NCBI RefSeq assembly: GCF_023264675.1
Contig: NZ_JAHFVG010000001.1
Span: forward strand, 124,001-188,000
Length of the DNA stretch: 64,000 nt
Direction: 5' to 3'
From: Rhodococcus sp. (in: high G+C Gram-positive bacteria)
GTDB lineage: Bacteria > Actinomycetota > Actinomycetes > Mycobacteriales > Mycobacteriaceae
The notes below the pieces were generated by a model. The model did not search any database. It was not told the DNA's origin and worked only from the letters and a program-made list of their open reading frames with translations. The position numbers were made by a program, and so were the translations under genes. The number at the start of each line of letters is the position of its first letter. Position 1 is the first letter of the stretch. Shown here piece by piece: positions 21,687 through 28,843 of this stretch.

Positions 21687-21889
21687 CAGGACATCTCCAT
21701 CATCTTCTCAGCTGCGATTTCGCAGTCCCATACGTCGCATCCGCAGGTGTCGCAGAGCGTTTCTTGCTCAGTCAGGCCGCAGTAGTCGCAGCCCCCGCAG
21801 AAGCCGGCGTTGATCGTCATCGGCTCATGCGGCTCGTCGACCACCGACTCGAAGCGCACATCCAGCCTGATCTCCTGGATCGCCATCAT
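21686..21889 (-). CDS. Zinc-binding protein, 67 aa
   Basis: ATG 21889 overlaps the upstream stop (ATGA); ATG 21886 is possible. Eight Cys in CGGCDYCGL and CDTCGCDVWDC could hold one or two zinc ions. Function unknown. Confidence 0.63.
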   Translation of the reverse strand: MMAIQEIRLDVRFESVVDEPHEPMTINAGFCGGCDYCGLTEQETLCDTCGCDVWDCEIAAEKMMEMS

Positions 21890-22032
21890 TCCCCCGCCCT
21901 GCGTTCCAGATGCAGAAAGTGAACAGACGGCAGTGGGGTCACCAACAGGTAGTGCATCAGCTTCCGATGCCGCTCGATCCGTCGCTCTCTTGCGAGTCGG
22001 TCCATCACGGCACGCGCCCTGTTCTTCCTCAC
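21886..22032 (-). CDS. Small basic protein, 48 aa
   Basis: GTG 22032 overlaps the initiator stop and its TGA overlaps the next ATG. Highly basic N-terminus MRKNRARAVMDRLARERR, then a hydrophobic segment LMHYLLVTPLPSVHFL. Possibly membrane- or nucleic-acid-associated. Function unknown. Confidence 0.52.
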   Translation of the reverse strand: MRKNRARAVMDRLARERRIERHRKLMHYLLVTPLPSVHFLHLERRAGE

Positions 22033-22883
22033 GACGCCGCCTCGATGCTTAGCGGTGCGAACGGATCGATCGCGGCGGGAGGGGGGCTATTGGGGGGTGG
22101 GTTCTTTTCGAGGTGGGACATATACGCCATTCCCCGTTGCGAAGCGGTTTGAATTGAAGAGCGCTGAGGAAGAGGGGATTCGTCGAGATAGCGACCTTGG
22201 TTTAACCAAGTTGTCGGCATTGCCGTGAATTGATCCTCACGGTTTGGATCTTCGGCATATCGCTTTGCTGCTTCGATTATCAATTCGGGATCGTTATCTC
22301 GAATTGCAATCTCAAACTTGGTCTGAGCTGCTTTGCGGCCGGACTTACGAGGATAGCACACCCAGAACCGGTCGAACAGTTCTTGCCGCTGGGTGGGCGT
22401 GCGCGTCCGCGCGCGTTTAGAGAGTACGTCAGTACTCTCTTCTAACTCTTCTTCTTCTTCTGCTTGGACGACCCTTGGATTTTGCTTAAGCGGTTGCTTA
22501 GCAGGTGCTTGAGCATCTGCTTGCGCTTTCCGGGCGTTCTCGGCCCTCGTCAGACCGCCTTTTCTACCCGCTGACCTGGCCTTTTCCACCGCTTCGTCGA
22601 TCTCAGCCTTGCTCTGCTGGTGCTCCAAGTAGTCAGTAAATTGGATGCCAGGTGGCGACTCAATTACTTCGACACCTTTCAGTGATTCGATCGCAATCCT
22701 GTCGCGTTTTGTCGCCAAACCGTTCCAGACGACCTTCGAAACGAACCCGTCCGTCTTGTACTCGCGGCAGTGGCACCAGGCTTCGATGAGCACAAACTTC
22801 TGCCCCTTGGTCAGTTCTGCGTAGTTCGGGTGGCGCGGCATATCGACCGTGATGGTGATAAAAGTGCGGTTATCTTTAGGCAT
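22029..22883 (-). CDS. Phage replication initiator-like protein
   Basis: 284 aa from ATG 22883 with GGAAGA upstream. N-terminal winged-helix-like part (NYAELTKGQKFVLIEAWCHC, SKVVWNGLATKRDRIAIESL), a low-complexity linker rich in Ala, Gln, Lys and Glu, then FDRFWVCYPRKSGRKAAQTKFE and AMPTTWLNQGRYLD, the C-terminal signature of lambda-O/DnaD-like phage replication proteins. It should bind the origin and bring in the helicase. Codon use in the linker repeats GCTTG-like words but this is explained by coding. Confidence 0.78.
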   Translation of the reverse strand: MPKDNRTFITITVDMPRHPNYAELTKGQKFVLIEAWCHCREYKTDGFVSKVVWNGLATKRDRIAIESLKGVEVIESPPGIQFTDYLEHQQSKAEIDEAVEKARSAGRKGGLTRAENARKAQADAQAPAKQPLKQNPRVVQAEEEEELEESTDVLSKRARTRTPTQRQELFDRFWVCYPRKSGRKAAQTKFEIAIRDNDPELIIEAAKRYAEDPNREDQFTAMPTTWLNQGRYLDESPLPQRSSIQTASQRGMAYMSHLEKNPPPNSPPPAAIDPFAPLSIEAAS

Positions 22884-23079
22884 TTCGTCTTCCAATAGTG
22901 TCAATTTCTCGCTGCTTCTGGATTCGTTTCTCAAGCGCGATTGCCTCCTCCCAGATGTCCATTAGTTCCTCTGGGTCTTCGCATTCTTCGGCCTCATTTA
23001 TCACCGCCCAGGACTGACGAAAAAGTCCGTTAGCCTTTTCTCCCAAGCCGGGAATGTCAGTCCATTGGAGGCTGCTCAC
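22876..23079 (-). CDS. Hypothetical helical protein, 67 aa
   Basis: GTG 23079 overlaps the upstream stop (GTGA). Sequence SLQWTDIPGLGEKANGLFRQSW then an acidic helix EAEECEDPEELMDIWEEAI and basic tail. Overlaps the initiator start by eight bases. Function unknown. Confidence 0.58.
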   Translation of the reverse strand: MSSLQWTDIPGLGEKANGLFRQSWAVINEAEECEDPEELMDIWEEAIALEKRIQKQREIDTIGRRNA

Positions 23080-23249
23080 GAGATGTTCAGGGGAGTTTTC
23101 TTTCCCCCGCAGCGGCCCCTCAGGGAGGTATAGAGGGCCTCATGTTCGGCGCAGTACACCTGGCGTCCCCACTGCTTCCACTCGACCTCGACCACCGCGA
23201 CCCCCTCGCACGAGGCGAAGAGATCGCGGTGACTGCATGTCTCATGCAT
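23076..23249 (-). CDS. Small Cys/His protein, 57 aa
   Basis: ATG 23249 gives MHETCSHRDLFASCEG, then VEVEWKQWGRQVYCAEHEALY and a late Cys: a likely CHC(C) zinc site. The ATG lies inside heptad motif G; the next in-frame GTG would remove the first two Cys, so the ATG is preferred. The stop overlaps the next GTG. Function unknown. Confidence 0.6.
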   Translation of the reverse strand: MHETCSHRDLFASCEGVAVVEVEWKQWGRQVYCAEHEALYTSLRGRCGGKKTPLNIS

Positions 23250-23259
23250 CATGTGTCAT
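23239..23259 (-). promoter_or_regulatory. Heptad motif, copy G
   Basis: Leftward ATGACAC, ATGATGC, ATGAGAC, the most regular copy. It contains the start codon of the 57-aa gene, so here it cannot simply be a -10 box with a normal leader. Confidence 0.65.
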
Positions 23260-23447
23260 TTCGGACCTTGAGCATGAGCGTTGTACCACTCGATGAGATC
23301 CTCCGTCTTGATGGAGATCTTCTTCCCGAAGCGGCGCACAGGAAGTCGCATCGCCCGGATCTCGTTGGAGAGGTACCGCTCGCTGAGGCTGACGTAGTCG
23401 GCAGCGTCCTTCAGGCCCATCGCGAGGGGCACGGCAGGCTGTGTCAC
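23256..23447 (-). CDS. Excisionase/MerR-like HTH protein, 63 aa
   Basis: GTG 23447 overlaps the upstream stop. GLKDAADYVSLSERYLSNEIRAMRLP then RRFGKKISIKTEDLIEWY is the helix-turn-helix-17 (AlpA/Xis-like) fold with its recognition helix and wing. It may be an excisionase or an early regulator. Its last gene position before motif G could make it a regulator of its own block. Confidence 0.78.
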   Translation of the reverse strand: MTQPAVPLAMGLKDAADYVSLSERYLSNEIRAMRLPVRRFGKKISIKTEDLIEWYNAHAQGPK

Positions 23448-23731
23448 GAGATGTCTTCCTTTACCGCCGCTGCCGCCGCGATCCAGCCGTCCTGAGACTC
23501 CTTCGGGATTTCCGACCAGCGAGGCGGCACCGAGCAGGTAGCGACCTTCTTGGCCCATGCGTCGTAAGCCAGCTCCCCGAGGTTTTCGGTGGAGTACAGC
23601 TCGTCCTCGATCGCGGCGGTGAACTCATCGAATGCGCGCTCGACGGTCCCGCAGATCTCGATGCCGTAGCGCTCCTGGACCTCGTTGAACATGGTCTGGA
23701 ATGCGTCTGTCACGACGCTCGCGTGGCTCAC
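23444..23731 (-). CDS. Hypothetical protein, 95 aa
   Basis: GTG 23731 overlaps the RecT stop. Helical; ERYGIEICGTVERAFDEFTAAIEDEL and WAKKVATCSVPPRWSEIPKESQ. Coupling to recT suggests a role in recombination but no motif supports it. Confidence 0.58.
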   Translation of the reverse strand: MSHASVVTDAFQTMFNEVQERYGIEICGTVERAFDEFTAAIEDELYSTENLGELAYDAWAKKVATCSVPPRWSEIPKESQDGWIAAAAAVKEDIS

Positions 23732-24567
23732 AGCTCGACCGTCTCTGCATCTTCGGTGCCGGCGTCTTCTGCCGGGTACTCCTCGATAACCTCGGAGCCG
23801 GATAGGTCTGCGACGATCTCGCCGTCGAAGATCTCACCTTCAGCTTCGGCGGCTTCGGCCGACTGGCTCTCGATGGTCGGCTCCCCCACCTCGACGAGCG
23901 TCGGCGGCTGCATGTAGGCGGCGCGGTCCTCGTTGGATGTGGCGACGAACTTCTCCAGGCGGTTGACGGCCGACTTGAGGTACATCTCGGTTTCCCACTT
24001 GTTCCAGACGGGGCCACCCATGGAGCGGACCTTCTTGATGTAGCCGGCGTCGGCGACACCTACCTGGGTGGGCTTGCCGTCGTGGTGGACGGCGTAGGCG
24101 TACGACATGACGGGCTTGATGCCGCCGTTGCGTGCGATCCAGTCGATCTCGTGCGTCGGGACATCGTCGGTGTTGGGATTGAAGCTGAACTTCTCACCCT
24201 CGTAGACGACCTCGGCGACGACCTTCTGGTACCGGCCGCTGTTGAGGATGCGCTGGATGATGCCCTTGTAGCTCTCCCAGCCTTCGACGGCGTTGCCCTT
24301 GGGGACGAGGTAGAAGCGGTCGGTTCCAGGCTCGTGGCCGAGGCGCGCGCATTCCATGAGCGAGCGCATGAGGCTGGCCGGGTTGGCGGCTGCCGCTTTG
24401 CGCAGGTTGTCATTCTTGTTGACTGCCGACTGCGCGAGTCGAAGCCAGGTGTTGCCGTTGGTGTTCCACTGCGCGGGGAGGACGGTGAAGAAGTCCTCAG
24501 ATCGGCGCTGGATCAGGTTGGTCGGATCGTTGTCCTTGACCTTGGCGATCTCGTTGGTGATGCTCAT
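23728..24567 (-). CDS. RecT-family single-strand annealing protein
   Basis: 279 aa. RecT signature is clear: RRSEDFFTVLPAQWN, LRLAQSAVNKN, SLMRSLMECARLGHEPG, FYLVPKGNAVEGWESYKGIIQ, VVAEVVYEGEKFSF and PVWNKWETEMYLKSAVNRLEK. The tail is acidic and low-complexity. RecT anneals complementary ssDNA after a 5' exonuclease resects the duplex. The YqaJ exonuclease gene lies 2.3 kb upstream, so the two form a RecET-like pair. Confidence 0.93.
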   Translation of the reverse strand: MSITNEIAKVKDNDPTNLIQRRSEDFFTVLPAQWNTNGNTWLRLAQSAVNKNDNLRKAAAANPASLMRSLMECARLGHEPGTDRFYLVPKGNAVEGWESYKGIIQRILNSGRYQKVVAEVVYEGEKFSFNPNTDDVPTHEIDWIARNGGIKPVMSYAYAVHHDGKPTQVGVADAGYIKKVRSMGGPVWNKWETEMYLKSAVNRLEKFVATSNEDRAAYMQPPTLVEVGEPTIESQSAEAAEAEGEIFDGEIVADLSGSEVIEEYPAEDAGTEDAETVEL

Positions 24568-24785
24568 GCGTTGCTTCCTTTGTCGAATGTTGCTGCTGCG
24601 TCGTCGAAGCCGTCTCGGTAGCCTTCGTTGAGTCCGGCCACGTATCCCCTGTCGTGCCCTCTCGTCTCGCCGACGAGCGTGGAGCCGGCGATGAGGTTCA
24701 GGACCTCGTCGAGGCTGTAGAACGGCTTACGCTCCTTGGGATCGAGGTCGAGGAATGACCTGATGCCGACAAGGTGCTGGTCCAA
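24564..24785 (-). CDS. Hypothetical protein, 73 aa
   Basis: TTG 24785 is the first usual start; it has only a distant GGAGAG. Sequence DQHLVGIRSFLDLDPKERKPFYSLDE, then GYVAGLNEGYRDGFDDAAATF. First gene after motif H, overlapping recT by four bases. Function unknown. Confidence 0.58.
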   Translation of the reverse strand: MDQHLVGIRSFLDLDPKERKPFYSLDEVLNLIAGSTLVGETRGHDRGYVAGLNEGYRDGFDDAAATFDKGSNA

Positions 24786-24821
24786 ATCTGTTGCTGCGAT
24801 GACGCTCTCCGGTGTCTCGAT

Positions 24822-24842
24822 GGTTCATAAATCATATCGCAT
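24822..24842 (-). promoter_or_regulatory. Heptad motif, copy H
   Basis: Leftward ATGCGAT, ATGATTT, ATGAACC, with TATGAT inside. Lies 36 bases before the TTG at 24785 and just below a 26-base dyad. Confidence 0.72.
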
Positions 24843-24844
24843 TT

Positions 24845-24870
24845 CAAGCGAGTGCTTAACCACTTGCTTG
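24845..24870. other. 26-base inverted repeat between two gene blocks
   Basis: CAAGCGAGTG pairs with CACTTGCTTG (9 of 10 positions) around a 6-base loop. It begins 9 bases after the stop of the 92-aa gene and touches motif H. There is no T-run on either side, so it may be an operator rather than an intrinsic terminator. Confidence 0.6.
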
Positions 24871-24878
24871 AAGTTTGC

Positions 24879-25157
24879 TTAGGCCGGATGGTCGCCGGCC
24901 AGGTCGCCCAGTCGGTTCGTGACCAGACGTTCCTGGTGGCGGGCGATCCTGTTTGCGAGCTGCACCGCTTGCATTCGCGCGTCGTCTTCGCTCACGGAGA
25001 AGGTGTAGTGCCTCTCCTCGATCCGGCGACTCCACCAGCGGCCCCGCCTGCGAAGCTCGACGTAGACGTAGTCGATCAGACGCCTCTTCATGTAGACCCG
25101 CCAGAACTGGCCTTCGGGCAGCGCCGGCAGCTCCGGGTGGTTGGGGATGAGTTTCAC
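24879..25157 (-). CDS. Hypothetical basic protein, 92 aa
   Basis: GTG 25157 overlaps the SLOG-gene stop. Starts MKLIPNHPELPALPEGQFW, then very basic RRRGRWWSRRIEERHY and helical DARMQAVQLANRIARHQERL. Possibly nucleic-acid binding. Last gene before the dyad and motif H. Confidence 0.6.
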   Translation of the reverse strand: MKLIPNHPELPALPEGQFWRVYMKRRLIDYVYVELRRRGRWWSRRIEERHYTFSVSEDDARMQAVQLANRIARHQERLVTNRLGDLAGDHPA

Positions 25158-25540
25158 GATGCCTCCACGATCGTTACGGGTATGCCGGCAGCCTTGGCCT
25201 TGTTGATGCAGTCCCAGGTGCCTCGGGAGTCTTCGAGCGGGAACGCGATGCAGATGTCTGCGCCGCTGTCGACCATCTTCTGGTTGCGCTCGGGGCCGAG
25301 GAGCCAGCCTGGCTTGTTCGGGTCCTTCGCGGCGTAGTAGCCCTCGATCGGCATGCCGCCTTTGAGCCAGCACTCTTTCGCGAACAGGTCCGCTCCCCCG
25401 TGTTGACATTCACCCTGGATGAGCACGGTGTCGAGGCGGCTGCCGAGATCCTTCCAGTGAAACAGGAGGGCCTCGCGGACGGCGTCACGGTCGGTGTAGT
25501 CCCGGCTGCCGGTGACCAGGATGCGGGGTGGTCGACTCAC
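25154..25540 (-). CDS. SLOG-family protein (YspA/DUF2493-like)
   Basis: 128 aa. ILVTGSRDYTDRDAV at the N-terminus, GECQHGGADLFAKE and GADICIAFP give the Rossmann-like SLOG pattern with GGAD nucleotide-binding motif. SLOG proteins bind nucleotide-derived ligands and occur in defence and stress pathways as well as in phages. Coupled to neighbours by four-base overlaps. Ligand unknown. Confidence 0.8.
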   Translation of the reverse strand: MSRPPRILVTGSRDYTDRDAVREALLFHWKDLGSRLDTVLIQGECQHGGADLFAKECWLKGGMPIEGYYAAKDPNKPGWLLGPERNQKMVDSGADICIAFPLEDSRGTWDCINKAKAAGIPVTIVEAS

Positions 25541-25977
25541 AGGTCCCGAACCTTCGTCAGGGGCAGGAGGTGGTCGTACTCGCGCTGCCAGTAATCGATT
25601 TCGCGAGTCTCGGCGACCTCACTTCCATCGTGCGAAACTCGGCAGAGGCTGCTTCCGTTGCGCGTGAAGTACCAGTGGTATGAGGTGTCGTTGTCGCGCG
25701 CGAGCACCCCTTCTGGAAGCTGGGCATAGGTGGCCCACTCGGTGACTTCAGGCTTGATCTCGTCCCGCACCGCGTCGATGAGCCACTTGTACGCAGCGTT
25801 CCGGCCTTCGAGGTGGGTGGAGGAGTTGCGCTCGTAGATCTGCTCGGCCCCGGCGATCAGCTCGTGGTACGGATCTTCCATCAGCATGGCTCGTTTGTTC
25901 AGCTCGTCCGCGACGATATGGCTATCGCTGGATGCTGCTACGGCGCGGAGGATTTCGGGCGTAACGGTGATGCTCAC
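25537..25977 (-). CDS. Hypothetical protein, 146 aa
   Basis: GTG 25977 overlaps the upstream stop. Helical N-terminus (VTPEILRAVAASSDSHIVADE; HELIAGAEQIYERNSS), then a strand-rich part (YHWYFTRNGSSLCRVSHDG) ending LTKVRDL. Function unknown. Confidence 0.6.
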   Translation of the reverse strand: MSITVTPEILRAVAASSDSHIVADELNKRAMLMEDPYHELIAGAEQIYERNSSTHLEGRNAAYKWLIDAVRDEIKPEVTEWATYAQLPEGVLARDNDTSYHWYFTRNGSSLCRVSHDGSEVAETREIDYWQREYDHLLPLTKVRDL

Positions 25978-26069
25978 AGTGTTCCTATCGGTGCGGTGAA
26001 GATGAAGGGGTTGAGGCTCCAGTCGAACAGATGTTCGAGGATAACTAACAGGTCTGACAGTGCAGTCAC
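25974..26069 (-). CDS. Miniprotein, 31 aa
   Basis: GTG 26069 overlaps the upstream stop and its TGA overlaps the next GTG. MTALSDLLVILEHLFDWSL is amphipathic to hydrophobic. Support is the double overlap only. Confidence 0.42.
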   Translation of the reverse strand: MTALSDLLVILEHLFDWSLNPFIFTAPIGTL

Positions 26070-26161
26070 AGCGGACGAAACTCCTTGTAGATGCAGTATC
26101 CGAGCGCCAGCACCAGGCCGACGATCACGATGTGCGAGATTGCGAGGTCCAGGCCGGTCAT
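26066..26161 (-). CDS. Single-span miniprotein, 31 aa
   Basis: ATG 26161 overlaps the upstream stop (ATGA). DLAISHIVIVGLVLALGYC is one transmembrane helix, then KEFRPL. Function unknown. Confidence 0.5.
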   Translation of the reverse strand: MTGLDLAISHIVIVGLVLALGYCIYKEFRPL

Positions 26162-26271
26162 CTCATTCCCGACTTGATGAGTGCCCAGAACAAGATCCCG
26201 AAGCCGACGACGAAGAACACGATCGAACCGACGTTGCCGATCCACATCATGATGAACTGGAAGGTCGTCAT
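26158..26271 (-). CDS. Single-span miniprotein, 37 aa
   Basis: ATG 26271 overlaps the HNH stop (ATGA). MTTFQFIMMWIGNVGSIVFF and VVGFGILFWALI make one long or two short hydrophobic segments, ending KSGMR. Function unknown. Confidence 0.5.
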   Translation of the reverse strand: MTTFQFIMMWIGNVGSIVFFVVGFGILFWALIKSGMR

Positions 26272-26822
26272 GCTGAGACCAGCTTCTTGTAGTAGGAATC
26301 GGAAACCTGCTGGAGGTCGAGATCCAGCCGTCCGGCGATGTAACCCTGAGCTCGATGGCACGACAGGCATCCGCGACTGCCGCCCTTGGCCACGGACGCC
26401 CGAAGGTTGGGGTCAGCCAGTAAATGCCCCCTGGGGCAGTGGGTCTTTCGCGACTCATTGTGGGTGCCGCGAGCGACGTTGTCGAGAATGTTCTCGGAGC
26501 GAGTTCCCCAGCGCAAGTTGTCAACGCAGTTCACCATCGAGCCCAGTGGCCCGTGAAGAACTTCACAACCAGCTGGCTTGGGTCCCAGGAATGCGAGCGC
26601 CACAAGCTGATGGGGGTAAGCGTTCTCTTGCTCGTTGTTCTTCCATAGGGTCACATGCAGATAGCCGTTCGGCAGCCGATGTTGGCCGATCACGGTTCCG
26701 TGAGTACGCCTACGAACCCCATTCTTAAGAACGGTGATGCGATCCAGGGAGCGAACAGAACCCAGCGTCGACACCTCGTAGATCCCCTCGTAGCCAGCGA
26801 TCGGTGCCCACTTCTCGCTCAC
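26268..26822 (-). CDS. NUMOD4/HNH homing endonuclease
   Basis: 184 aa. NUMOD4 start EKWAPIAGYEGIYEVSTLG and SVRSLDR; HNH core HQLVALAFLG, EVLHGPLGSMVNCVDNLRWGT and SENILDN; then CPRGHLLADPN and CLSCHRAQG, a probable zinc finger. The family is typical of free-standing phage homing endonucleases. It lies between yqaJ and three tiny membrane genes and overlaps the exonuclease gene by four bases, so its insertion is perfectly fitted into the operon. Confidence 0.87.
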   Translation of the reverse strand: MSEKWAPIAGYEGIYEVSTLGSVRSLDRITVLKNGVRRRTHGTVIGQHRLPNGYLHVTLWKNNEQENAYPHQLVALAFLGPKPAGCEVLHGPLGSMVNCVDNLRWGTRSENILDNVARGTHNESRKTHCPRGHLLADPNLRASVAKGGSRGCLSCHRAQGYIAGRLDLDLQQVSDSYYKKLVSA

Positions 26823-27790
26823 GCCGCGACCTTCTTCTTCGGCTTGCGGATCACGGTCGACGCCTTGTCGGGGTGGACGCCGGACTTGACGAACGGCTCA
26901 CCCTTGCCGCGAGGGCGCTGGCGGTAGGCCACCTTCTGCTCGCCGGCCATGGCGATGCGCGCGAGGCCCATCTTCATTGCGATCTGGTTCTTAACCTCCA
27001 GGTGCCGCTCCTCTGCAGCCTTCAGGTCCGTCTGGACCTTCCACCAACGGTCGGCTAGTTTCGGGTCTACCTGAACCACGCGGTCCTCGATCAGGGGGTG
27101 CATCTCCTTGATGGCGTCGTACGTCGCCATGTGGCCGTCGAGGTCCGGCTGGATGTCGTTCTCCAGTGCGTGAATGAACTTGCGGCCCTCTTCGCGGAGG
27201 TACTCCAGATCCTCAGTGCTCGGCTTGATCCGGTACGTCCTCGGCTGGTTACCGGAAATGAGGCAGCGGATCAGCGCCTTATCGAGGCCAAGAACGTCGC
27301 AGTACCACGAGACCTGAGCCCTGTAGTAAATCGGGACGACATCCGACCCGTCCGGTCCCCAGAAGTCCGGCCGGCCGACGTTCTTGATCTCCAGCAGGTC
27401 GACGAGTTCGTCTCCGTGCCACATGAGCCCGTCCGGGTTGGCGATCTGCCAGGGCCGGTCGATGTGCGAGAAGGTGTGCCCCGTCGTCATACGGAGGCCC
27501 TTCTTCATGTGATTCTGGACGTATTCCTGGTAGATGACGGGCTCCATGAGGGTGCCCCATTTCATCGGCTCGGATTCGTCGATCGCTCGGAGCTTGTCCT
27601 TCTTCCGGTAGTAGAGGGAGAAGTAGGACTCCCACTCGGAGAGCGCGACGACTGCGGCGATCTCGCTGCCGCCGAGGCCAACTGCGCGCGCGGCGTGCCA
27701 TTCGGGCGAGCCGGATTCGAATTGACCAACGAGCTTGGCCTGACCGTTGACGAGGTCCGGGACGACGCTCGGGTCCATGGAGAGCTTCAC
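26819..27790 (-). CDS. YqaJ/lambda-exonuclease-type recombinase exonuclease
   Basis: 323 aa from GTG 27790 (overlaps upstream stop). SGSPEWHAARAVGLGGSEIAAVV is the family start; GTLMEPVIYQEYV, NPDGLMWHGDELVDLLEIKNV (Asp and ExK catalytic residues) and AQVSWYCDVLG complete the nuclease core. It chews 5' ends to give 3' overhangs on which RecT (23728) acts. The C-terminus is basic (RKPKKKVAA). Confidence 0.92.
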   Translation of the reverse strand: MKLSMDPSVVPDLVNGQAKLVGQFESGSPEWHAARAVGLGGSEIAAVVALSEWESYFSLYYRKKDKLRAIDESEPMKWGTLMEPVIYQEYVQNHMKKGLRMTTGHTFSHIDRPWQIANPDGLMWHGDELVDLLEIKNVGRPDFWGPDGSDVVPIYYRAQVSWYCDVLGLDKALIRCLISGNQPRTYRIKPSTEDLEYLREEGRKFIHALENDIQPDLDGHMATYDAIKEMHPLIEDRVVQVDPKLADRWWKVQTDLKAAEERHLEVKNQIAMKMGLARIAMAGEQKVAYRQRPRGKGEPFVKSGVHPDKASTVIRKPKKKVAA

Positions 27791-28209
27791 TGGCCGGCCA
27801 GCTCCTTGTTGATGTCTTCGATGGCGATCTGCGCGGCCATGCGGACGTTCATCAGATCCTCGATCGAAACCTTCTGGGCGCGCATAGCATCCAGAACCTT
27901 CTCGCACGCCTTCTCGACGCGGCGGTAGGCCATGAGGATGTTCAGCTCGCGCGCGGCCTCGATCACGACGGCATGCCCAGGCTCAACGAGGAAGTGCTCT
28001 AGGATGCCGTGCATGGTGGCGCGCATCTTGTGGTAGCCGTCGAACAGGGAGGACTGGTGGTCGGCGTAGAACGCTTCACCGGGGACGGAGAGCTTGACGT
28101 TTCCATCTTCGTCGATCTCGGTGATGTGGACGATCGTCATCGACTCGAAGCCGAAGGGTCCCTTGCGAATCAGGACGCAGGGTGCGCCCTCTTTTGCCCA
28201 GGTGCTCAT
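27787..28209 (-). CDS. Hypothetical protein, 140 aa
   Basis: ATG 28209 (MSTWAKEGAPCVLIRK) overlaps the upstream stop. N-terminal beta-rich part (SMTIVHITEIDEDGNVKLSV) then helices (ARELNILMAYRRVEKACEKVLDAMRAQ). Often encoded beside phage exonucleases by position; no function recognised. Confidence 0.6.
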   Translation of the reverse strand: MSTWAKEGAPCVLIRKGPFGFESMTIVHITEIDEDGNVKLSVPGEAFYADHQSSLFDGYHKMRATMHGILEHFLVEPGHAVVIEAARELNILMAYRRVEKACEKVLDAMRAQKVSIEDLMNVRMAAQIAIEDINKELAGQ

Positions 28210-28604
28210 CTGCTTGCCTCTGCTTCTTGCCGGCGAGCGTGGTTGACGGACCACTCGCTGCGGCCGGTGATGATGGATGCCTCACGCGCGGTGAGGTTTC
28301 GGTTGACCATGACGGCACGGATGTCGTCGGGGATCGGGGCGGCGCGGCCAGTCTTGCGGTTGGCCATCTCCTCGACTGCAGCGTGGAGGTCGGATTCCTT
28401 CACCCAGCGGACCGACCTGCCGGTGATCCGGTATTCCTTGAGGACGCCGGCCGTGATCCACTTCGTGACGGTCTGGCGGTCGCGGTCGACGATCTCCGAT
28501 GCGGTCTGGATGGTGACGTAGTCCTCACGGTTGTGAGTGATTCGCCCTACCCGTCCGAGGCTTCCGGTGACGTAGTTGCTGCGCGACTGCAGTGCGCTGG
28601 TCAT
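28206..28604 (-). CDS. MerR/excisionase-like HTH protein, 132 aa
   Basis: ATG 28604 overlaps the upstream stop. DYVTIQTASEIVDRDRQTVTKWI then RITGRSVRWVKESDLHAAVEEM is a winged helix-turn-helix with the DNA-binding turn after ITAGVLKEY. A second helix pair LTAREASIITGRSEWSVNHARR at the end resembles another HTH. Likely early regulator, possibly of the heptad-motif promoters; this is inference from position. Confidence 0.72.
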   Translation of the reverse strand: MTSALQSRSNYVTGSLGRVGRITHNREDYVTIQTASEIVDRDRQTVTKWITAGVLKEYRITGRSVRWVKESDLHAAVEEMANRKTGRAAPIPDDIRAVMVNRNLTAREASIITGRSEWSVNHARRQEAEASR

Positions 28605-28843
28605 CGGTTCTTCCCTGCGGGGTGGCGCAGCTTCGAGTTGAGGCGCTCGATCTCGGTGAGGGCTTCCTTGTGCGCTGGCACGAGTTCGTTCGACATGAAG
28701 TCGGACATGGCCAGGAGTGCGGAGAGGTCGCTCTCTTTGACGCCGGCCGTGTTCCCTGGGAGGAATGCCATGGAGAGGGAGATGAGGTGCGGGGCCAGTG
28801 CGAGCCGTAGCTCGTCCCACTGGTCCAAGGTCTGTTGTGACAC
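28601..28843 (-). CDS. Hypothetical helical protein, 80 aa
   Basis: GTG 28843 with AGGA seven bases upstream; an ATG at 28978 lies within motif I and the segment between has poor coding character. Helical protein (QQTLDQWDELRLALAPHLISL, KEALTEIERLNSKLRH). First gene of the leftward early operon. Function unknown. Confidence 0.6.
   Translation of the reverse strand: MSQQTLDQWDELRLALAPHLISLSMAFLPGNTAGVKESDLSALLAMSDFMSNELVPAHKEALTEIERLNSKLRHPAGKNR

Noticed and set aside
22440-22540. Repeated GCTTG-like words near 22480-22530
   Set aside because: They are explained by the Ala/Gln/Lys-rich linker of the replication initiator and have no symmetric arrangement.
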